Of a stretch of DNA of 64,000 nt, positions 27,043 through 64,000 are shown in pieces (position 1 is the first letter of the stretch; each line of letters starts with the position of its first letter). Source of the DNA: Sipunculus nudus (Eukaryota > Annelida > Sipuncula > Golfingiida > Sipunculidae); contig CM049317.1 in the NCBI GenBank assembly GCA_026874595.1, positions 11,444,382-11,508,381 on the forward strand, written 5' to 3'. The translations under genes and the position numbers were made by a program. The notes under the pieces are model-generated. The model did not search any database. It was not told the origin of the DNA and worked only from the letters and a program-made list of their open reading frames with translations.

Positions 27043-27076
27043 GTTTGCACTTTGTAATGGTTTGCACTTTGTAATG
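27043..27076 (+). repeat. 17-bp tandem duplication
   Basis: GTTTGCACTTTGTAATG occurs twice head to tail, without mismatch. Confidence 0.85.
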
Positions 27077-28794
27077 GTGAATACGAAGTGAAGGCTATCC
27101 TCTAAGAAATAATCATGCTGTCTGGATGCTGTCAATAATCAGTCTTCAATACCTAGTGCAACCATCCATGATACTGGATTAAGAATATCTAGAGGGAGAG
27201 ACACAGTTGCAGCACTTGTTCATTGTCGTCATTTATAAAGAGCAGACGTTCAACTTATTAAATAAATCAAACAAATGTTGAAGTTTTAATTTAATACGTA
27301 AAATTTCTATTTTAGAAGGAACGTGCAAAGTGCGGCGGCACAGCCACCGCCGCCTAGCGGGTAAATCAATAACTAACCAATATTGACAGTGAATGGTTCA
27401 CGCGCAGGTGCGACTCTTTGGACTGTTACGGCCTTGCTGTGTGGAATTCCCAGAAGGCGGGTCCTCTCAGAACAAATACCCGTTGCCCGCATACCACATG
27501 GTACGATCGAGGGTTTCAAACATGGCCCGCGTATATATCCTCAGATCATGCAGAGCCAGAGTTAACTGGTCACAGCTGGATTCTTCTTTGATTTATTTTC
27601 TTTTTATTATCAAGCTGATAAATACAAAGAAACACACAATTACACCAGTCCATTCGGTTAATATTTCCAGCCTGTCGTTTCTCGTGCTATACGATCAAGT
27701 TCAGAGTGCCATTTCACGGACGTCATCCATCTTTCGTCAATTGTGTCTTCAATTTAGGGCATGAAATTTTAATTTTGCTTCGGTTTTGCGGAAGTTTATT
27801 TTTACATCTATAACGCATAATAATTGCAGCTAAAACGAATTTATAAAAGATTTAAAATATTACATAAAAAACTAGATCGGCCGAATGGGCCTATATGAAT
27901 ACCTCTACCATGATCTAAACCGGAGTTCTACACAGAATAGGCCTGTGTGTCAGTGTCACGGTTCAACAGCTGGATATCAGCGGTGTCAGCTCTTGAGCAA
28001 AGACGGCCCCTAATACCATCGAATGGCCATGACACGCCATCAGGATAAGAAATTTGCCCTATCATGATCCAGATTACCACTAGCATGCAACGGATTATTT
28101 TGTAGGGGTCACGCTACCCTCCTTAAATTTTCACCAGAATTCAATATTATATGTGTGTATGTAAAGGCTAAAATACCAACCATGGAAAAAGCATAATACC
28201 GCGCCACCTGGCGGGGTTATAGATTTTTTCTTCGTCCCTCTGTCATGCTGAGACTGGAAAACCATATCACAATTTAAACTTGAATTTATATGCACAAATA
28301 ATGCACGATGCGGTCCGTTGTTCTGGTGGGAATATACATAAAATCTGGCAGGGTTTCATACGCTTAATAATCCTTGAAAAGTTGTGAGATTTGAAGAGTT
28401 GAATCTAAAAACATGTAAAAAATCATAAAATTTAAGAAAATGTTTAAGAAGTGACGATATAAATCATGATTTTTTTTCTGATAGTTTGGAACGTTATCGT
28501 AGTATCACTTATTTTGATATAAATTATACCAGAAGGATGTCATAAACAATATTACTTTTCATTACTTCTAATATTAGTTTTCAATACTCCAATACAAAAT
28601 GGTAATTACATATTATTTATAAAACAAATCACTATTAGTCAGAATATGGACAGTCAGAAAGTGATTAAGTGTATCTGCCGAATCAGAATCATGGGTAAAG
28701 GAAGCGTGGACTGTCTCCTGACGTTACAGCCCCTCAAACGTATGACATCGAGATGCCAAAGTACCGCAAGACACACGGATAAACGAAACTAGAA

Positions 28795-29640
28795 ACATAT
28801 AATGTAGTAGGTGGCACCTGAATTATGTATGAGAAAGCTTTACAAAACATATGTGAAAACATACCAACAGATATAGACGCCAGATGAAACTGATTGTCGG
28901 TGGCGCCACCAGTGTTGTATACCGGATACAGAATTCCAAGATCTATAGACAAGAAATCTTTAAAAACACTCTTGAGAAAAATGCATGGATGTATTCTACA
29001 AATATGTGATTGTAGGTGGCGCTGCAAGTCTTCTGTACCAGAAAGCTTCTAAAGATGGATTGACATGCCATGTCATGCAAAATTTCAGGTCGAAAAGCAA
29101 AACCACTGCTACAGCTGAGATATGTGTGATTTTCACTCAAAACGCACGCAAAGATGAACGTCACGCAAAAAACGATTGTCGGTAGCGCCACCAGGTTTGT
29201 CTCAGACAAAACTATCGAAGATGGATGGACATGCATTTCAGGTCTATAATTTGAACAACTCTTGAGATATACATGCATGTGCTTTTCAACCAAACCAAAA
29301 GCACTGATTTACACCATGCGAAACCGATTGTAGGTGGCACCAACTGTCTTTTGTCCAAGATCTATGGACATGCAAAAGCTCAGGCTGATACATTAAACCG
29401 CTCCTGAGATAAATGCATGGATGTATTTTACATAAACATGATTGTAGGTCGGGTGTTCGAGGTATCCAAAATAAGAGGACATGCACAATTTCAGCCCAAA
29501 ATATTAAACCACTCCTGAGACGTAGACTATTGTCACTTAAAATGTCGCACTGATGCATGGATACTGCGCAAAAAAAGATTCAGGTGGCGCCACCAATCTT
29601 TATTAGGCACTATTGTCTGTCTAATCTTACTTAATCGCAG
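28795..29640 (-). mobile_element. Fragment of the GGCGCC repeat family
   Basis: Six spaced GGTGGCGCCACC-like cores (exact at 28899-28910 and 29583-29594; degenerate near 28810, 29015, 29181 and 29333), with flanking TGATTGTAGGTGGC and CATGCATGGATGT phrases shared with 6240-7440. Neither end of the family is present. Confidence 0.6.
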
Positions 29641-31108
29641 TTGATACATTCATTTGCAGTTTTGCATCTTCTATTCAAAGCATAGATCTACCCTCCGGGC
29701 AATCATCCATGGTTGTAAACAGTGATGCAGGACTCGAAACCGGACTTAAACCTGAGTCCATTTTTCTTGGGGGGGGGGGGGCTCTGACTTGAACTCTTTA
29801 ATATTATATTTTTTCATAACAAATGCTTCAAATTCATAAAAATTCCAGGGGATACGGGTAATTCGTTGAGGCTTTACACCGACACTGGCTGAGTGGTTTG
29901 ATCATTATCGTTATCATTCAGCCATATTAAGATAGATAGAGGAACAGTTTACATAAAACGTAAATATTTTATGAATAAATATCGATCGGCCATGTTTTCT
30001 ATCCACCACGGTTGGAGTAATTCGTCAGCACAGCATATACAACCTTATCAACGGAAACAAATATATGAAAACAGTCAAAGTGAAATATCAATATTTATTG
30101 CTAACTAAAAACAATGAGACCAAATGGCAAATCACAGAGTTTTCATAGATAATTTTAATTTGTTTCCCATCAGTGTTGTATGATTATGTGGCTGCACACT
30201 TATTTAATTAATTTAAATATGGTGGGTTTTGCACATAAAACATACTTTCAGGCAGTAAACATTTTAATTTTGATCTTCATAATATTGAGTTTTTTATATA
30301 TTTTTTTTTCATTGGTTAATAACATTTATATCCAAGTAAGTGTAAAAATCGAAATAAAATCATCTCTCATGAAAAAAAATTAACAGACTGCATGCATGAC
30401 ATATTTTTAAAATAGAAATAATAACAGTATCAGAAATACTATTCGGTTCAAAGCCCTCATGTTTTTAAGGATGTTTCATTTTATATTCTCTTTTTTTTCT
30501 TCCATCATATGCAATGTTCGATAGACAGTTAAGCATGCACTGCCCTTATTAAACAGAAAACTGGAAATCATTCAGCAGAAACCCAGAGTACGAATAGAAG
30601 AAGTACGGAGAATTTTAGTTACGGATATAAAGACAACATGCGGGTTTCACGGAGCATACCTGTAGACTAATTGGACTTGACTGGTTGAATTGGCATACCA
30701 TAATACACATAAAAACAATCTAAATATCAATTTAGTGTACCCTTTGTATGCATTATTAAAACTTCTCTGCATCCAATGATACTTTGCTACATCCTATTGC
30801 AACTGACAGCTTCAGTCTATGAGATATTGTAGCAGACGCTAAGGCTTAGTCCCCCGCCAAAAATGGACTTGCTCAAAGGCACCTGTCTGCCGAAATACGT
30901 TAAACTATGTGAACACATTAGTGTGTAAATATTAGATATTAACAGATTCATATAACAGAGAAAAAACATTCATCTATTAAATCCTGCTATAATACTTTAT
31001 TTTAAATGGAAACAACTTGTTAATTATTATGAAAGATTATCTTGTTTACGTTTGCGACATAGTAAAAGGTCGCACGCATGCGCTCTAATCAAATATTTTA
31101 GCTAGAGC

Positions 31109-31132
31109 ATGGCGGCGTTGGAGATGGTGTAA
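31109..31132 (+). other. Possible upstream ORF in the DYNC2I1 leader
   Basis: ATGGCGGCGTTGGAGATGGT then GTAA gives a seven-codon frame (MAALEMV, stop) 84 bp before the DYNC2I1 ATG. The GCATGGCGGC context also resembles a YY1-type initiator. Whether it is transcribed depends on the unknown transcription start. Confidence 0.3.
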
Positions 31133-31135
31133 ATT

Positions 31136-31148
31136 GTTCATTGGCAAC
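31136..31148 (+). promoter_or_regulatory. Degenerate X-box (RFX) candidate
   Basis: GTTCATTGGCAAC has one good RFX half-site (GGCAAC) and an imperfect partner. Cilia genes are commonly driven by RFX factors through X-boxes within a few hundred bases of the start, and this lies 68 bp before the ATG. It does not match the full consensus. Confidence 0.25.
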
Positions 31149-31215
31149 CCAGGATCAGCGTCGGTAGTAACCAGATTATGAAAACGGCAGCCAGATAAAA
31201 CGAAACCACAACAAT

Positions 31216-60328
<29,113 letters not shown>

Positions 60329-61219
60329 GTAAGTCTGCTATATCTATATATTGCTAAAAAAAAATTGTTGCACTGAAAAGTTATGTATGTGTTGTCAGTG
60401 CTTATACCTCAGTTATTTTCTGCAGCCTGCAATTGGAATATAATTTTGATTCTTGAATATTTGTTAGAACATATATGTGTAACATTGAAGTCCATATACT
60501 GTTTGTAAAATGTCTGAAAGTTTTGTATGTTTTATTTGTACCTATACCACTGGTATACTCTAGGTGCTTTGTCTGGTAACTAGAATACATGTACATTCAC
60601 ATTGAATCTTGAATATGCAAAAGTGTCAGCCAGGAGTTGACATAGATCTTTGTTTATAAGGTCTTCCAAGTGTAATGGGTTGTATTAGGAAGTTCCATGG
60701 CATGCTGTCATCGTGCAGAACTCAATGGTATCTTAACTACATGCAGTTTTCCTATCCTAAATAAACTATCACACACAGATTCACAAAGATGCAGTGATAA
60801 GTGTGATATTAAAACTTGTTCAGATATGTCACTCCAGAAGATACAAAGAATACGAGATATCGCTAATACTGTTACTCACTTGTTTGGAGGAAGTAAATGA
60901 CAGCCTGGCTGGAAAATTGCAGGCAAAAAACTAACGCCCTTAGCATCAAGCCTGTTTAGCCCATTCATTCAACTCAGCAGGATGTGCACTGAACATGATG
61001 TTTTTTGTTACCGATCATTATTTGTATTAAAAGACTTCTGTTGAGTTGGGGGAAATGTCACAGGAAAGTGAAATAAAATAGAAATGACAAGGTGCTGTAA
61101 TAAGTAAAATAGAACTTAATATTGACTTTTAAAAATGACAATCTTGTCTCTGCTAATGAGTGTTCATTGAATCACACTTGCCTGCATAAACAGGCTTCCA
61201 GCAGCGCTTGCCAGTTTTT
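60329..61219 (+). other. DYNC2I1 intron 20, non-repeat part
   Basis: AT-rich, with no exon and no recognised element. A 67-codon frame at 60697-60900 has no family likeness. Confidence 0.65.
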
Positions 61220-64000
61220 AGCTCAGCTGACTGAAAGTCATCTGAGCTATAGCGATCACACTTTGTCCGTCGTCCATCTGTCCGTCTGTCTGTCCGTTAA
61301 CCAGGCACAAATCGTAACCGCTGAACCTAGAACCTTGTAACTTGGGATTCTGAGAGGTCCATGAAAAATCTCCTTGGAAACCAGAAATTAGGTCTCTGTT
61401 ACCCATATCCTTCGAGCTATGGGGCCCCAAAGTACCCCCCAGAAAAGTCAAAAATTTCATACAAAAACTTCAATATCTCATTAACTACTTGACTGATGGT
61501 CATGATTTTTGGCATACATATTGATCATGAGATGTTCAATCACTTCCTGCAGACTGGTGGCGCCACCTGTATTTTTCGATTTTTTACAAATTTTTTTCTC
61601 TATTTTTGAGACCTTTAAAAATGTGAACATCTGTTAACAGGGCACAAATCTTAAAGACTGGACCTAGAATCTTAATTCTTGATACACTGAGAGGTCCATG
61701 AAAAATCTCCTTGGAAACCAGAAATTAGGTCTCTGTTACCCATATCCTTCGAGCTATGGGGCCCCAAACTACCCCCCAGAATAGTAAAAAATTTCATACA
61801 AAAACTTCAATATCTCAATAACTACAACACTGATGGTCATGATTTTTGGCATACATATTGATCAAGAGGTGTTTCATCAGTACCTACAGACTGGTGGTGC
61901 CACCTGTATTTTTTCAAATTTTCACAATTTTTTATTCTCTATTTTTGAGACCTTTCAGGATGTAGTTATCTGTCAACAGGGTACAAATCGTAAGGACTGG
62001 ACCTAGAATCTTCATTGTTGACACACAGGGAGACCCATGATAAGTCTCCATGGACTCCTGAAATTAGGTCTCTGTTACCCATATCCTTTGAGCTATGGCA
62101 CTCCAAAGTACAGCTCAGAATAATGGAAAATTTGATACAAAAGCTGAAGTATCTGAACAACTAATGCAGAGATCACCATAATTTTTTTCATGGATATTGA
62201 TCATGGAGTGTTTCATCAGTTTCTGTAGACTGGTGGCACCACCTGTGTTTGCTCCGGTTTTTTACGAATTTTTTCTCTTTTTTTGATACCTTTAAAGATG
62301 TGGTTATCTGTCAACAGGGTACAAATCACAACAACTGGACCTAGAATCCTCATTCTTGTCATGCAAGGAGGCCCATGAAAAGTGCCTGTGGAAACTTAAA
62401 ATTAGGTCTCTGTTACCCATATGCTTCAAGCTATAGGACTCCGAAGTATCCCTCAGAATAATGGACAATTTGATACAAAAGCTGAAGTATCTGAACAACT
62501 AATGGGGAGATCACCATGATTCTTTGCATGGATATTGATGTTTGTAAGTGTTTTTATTAGTTTCTGCAGACTGGTGGAGCCACCTGTATTTTTGTACCCG
62601 CCAAAACAAAGTTTTGCGGATACTATGTTTTTGACCGGGTTCCTCCGCCGTTGCTGCGTACGTTTCCAGAGCGCTCCTCTGGGACTTGATTTTATGAGCT
62701 TTCCAAGCTCATATCTCGGGAACCGTTTGACTGATCAGGAAATAAAATTTATACTAATGTAGCCCTTGGATAGCTCTATAACATACACAAAAAATGGTGG
62801 CGCCACCTGTAACCATGTTTGCACAGTGTCCATCTGTTCATCTGCCTTTGGTTAAAATCACTCATATCTCTGCAGTGAATTGACTAATTCACCTGAAATT
62901 TGGCATGCGTATACATCCTGGATAGCTTTCTTGATTTTATGACAGGTGGCGCCACCTACATTCTCATTCACGCTGATGACATCCAAGCTCATATTTCGGG
63001 AACCGTTTGACCGATCGGGCCAAAATTTTGCATGTGTATAGATCTAACATAGCTCTTTATCATACACAAAACTGGTGGCACCACCTGCAACTATTTTTTC
63101 CCAGCCTCTGTCTGTTTGTCTGCCGTGCAATAAAGTCACTCACATCTTGGCAGTGGTTTGACATATCTGCCTAAAATTTTGCAGTTTTATACATCCTGGA
63201 TAGCTTTCTTGATTTTATGACAGGTGGCGCCACCTTTATTCTAGTTTATGCTGCAGACATCCAAGCTCATATCTCGGGAACCGTTGAACGATTGGGCCAA
63301 AATTTTGCATGTGTATAGATCTCACATAGGTCTTTATCATACACAAAACTGGAGGGGCCACCTGCAACCATTTTTGCACATTTTGCACAGCGTCTGTCTG
63401 TTGGTCTGCCGTGGCCTAAAATCACTCATTTCTCTGTAGTGGTTTGACATAACTGCCTAAAATTTTGCAGGTTTATACATCCTGGATAGCTTTCTTGATT
63501 TTATGACAGGTGGCGCCACCTACATTCTAGTTAACGCTGCACACATCCAAGCTAATATCTCAGGAACCATTTGACCAATTGGGCCAAAATTGTGCTTGTG
63601 TTTAGATCTCACATAGGTCTTTATCATACACAAAACTGCAACCATTTTTGCACAGCGTCTGTCTGTTTGTCTGCCTTGGGCTAAAATCACTCATATCCAT
63701 GTAGTGGTTTGACTTTTCTGCCTAAAATTTTGCATATGTATTCAACTTGGACAGCTTTCTGGATTTGTGGTAAGTTGCACAACCTACATACACATTTAGG
63801 CTGCAGACATCCATGCTAATATGCAACATACCTCACTCTGTTTCCCCTTGCCACTCAATCCATGCCTCACTTCACCGGTTCCACTCTGATTTTGGCAGAT
63901 ACACATAGTCACTTGTCGGCTACCCGTATTCTAGTTTTTAAAGTTTACACATTTTTTCTCTATTTTTCAGATATATAAATACAGACTAAATCTTGGCCTG
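61220..64000 (+). mobile_element. HINE-like element, copy 3 (cut by window end)
   Basis: Starts TTTTT|AGCTCAGCTGACTGAAAGTC with a CCGT/CTGT microsatellite (61267-61295), four units of about 338 bp (AAATC at 61309, 61646, 61985, 62323), then four units of about 281 bp (GGAACC at 62718, 62999, 63277, 63563; copy 2 has three). The last 150 bases match copy 2 up to about 46400, so its 3' end is expected about 110 bp past the window. The first unit differs from copy 2 at only about five places in some 270 bases by eye. Confidence 0.7.

Larger units (their letters stand above)
24860..31215. other. Intergenic interval between divergent ESYT and DYNC2I1 starts
   Basis: About 6.4 kb separates the two start codons. 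It must hold both promoters and any 5' untranslated exons, but no TATA box or CpG-rich island is obvious. Contents recognised: a pogo/Tigger-like end (26506), a 17-bp direct duplication (27043-27076), a GC-richer patch at 27320-27560 with short open frames I do not recognise, a repeat fragment (28795-29640), and a G13 run. No convincing third gene was found. Confidence 0.6.

Noticed and set aside
27383-27764. Overlapping plus-strand open frames in a GC-richer patch, suspected third gene
   Set aside because: No recognisable family, overlapping frames equally open, no splice or homology support. The minus strand here also has a short open stretch. Kept only as an unexplained patch.
28199-28216. 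CGCGCCACCTGGCGGGG as a CTCF-like site between the divergent genes
   Set aside because: Several mismatches to the CTCF consensus and close to the GCGCCACC repeat vocabulary of this genome; too weak to call.

Overview
The window is animal nuclear DNA: intron-rich, AT-rich, with GT-AG splice sites, many (AT)n microsatellites and dense non-autonomous transposons. The repeat style (elements with a short inverted motif and a tetranucleotide microsatellite, tRNA-derived SINEs) is what I associate with molluscs, most likely a bivalve. I cannot name the species. Nothing looks bacterial or viral, and apart from the exons below the short open frames look like chance frames.

Two genes are supported, arranged head to head. 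On the minus strand, 24859 down to 1329 holds the first three coding exons of an extended synaptotagmin (ESYT2-like): the membrane hairpin plus the start of the SMP lipid-transfer domain. The rest of the gene lies left of position 1. On the plus strand, 31216 to 60328 holds the first 20 coding exons of DYNC2I1 (WDR60), an intermediate chain of the cilia-specific dynein-2 motor. They join in one frame into 712 codons and stop inside the first WD-repeat region; the remaining exons lie right of 64000. As I recall, human ESYT2 and WDR60 are also divergent neighbours on 7q36.3, so the pair looks like ancient conserved linkage. The 6.4 kb between the start codons contains no recognisable gene.

Layout: 1-1328 ESYT intron 3; 1329-1966 exons 3 and 2; 1967-24547 a 22.6-kb first intron with a hairpin-rich patch, MITEs, a TIR element split by a 3.1-kb insertion, and microsatellites; 24548-24859 exon 1; 24860-31215 intergenic; 31216-60328 DYNC2I1; 60329-64000 DYNC2I1 intron 20, mostly one large repeat.

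The most notable non-genic content is a repeat family with an inverted CTCAGCTGAC / GTCAGCTGAG pair, a CCGT/CTGT microsatellite next to the 5' end, tandem internal blocks and a terminal palindrome TGACCCATGGGTCA. Its architecture resembles Helentron-associated (HINE/DINE-1-like) rolling-circle elements. Four recognisable copies and several fragments are present, and their internal units carry a 12-base palindrome, GGTGGCGCCACC, found 14 times in the window. A second element of the same general design (57597-59492) contains a nested third. All family assignments come from reading the sequence and from memory; no database search was run.
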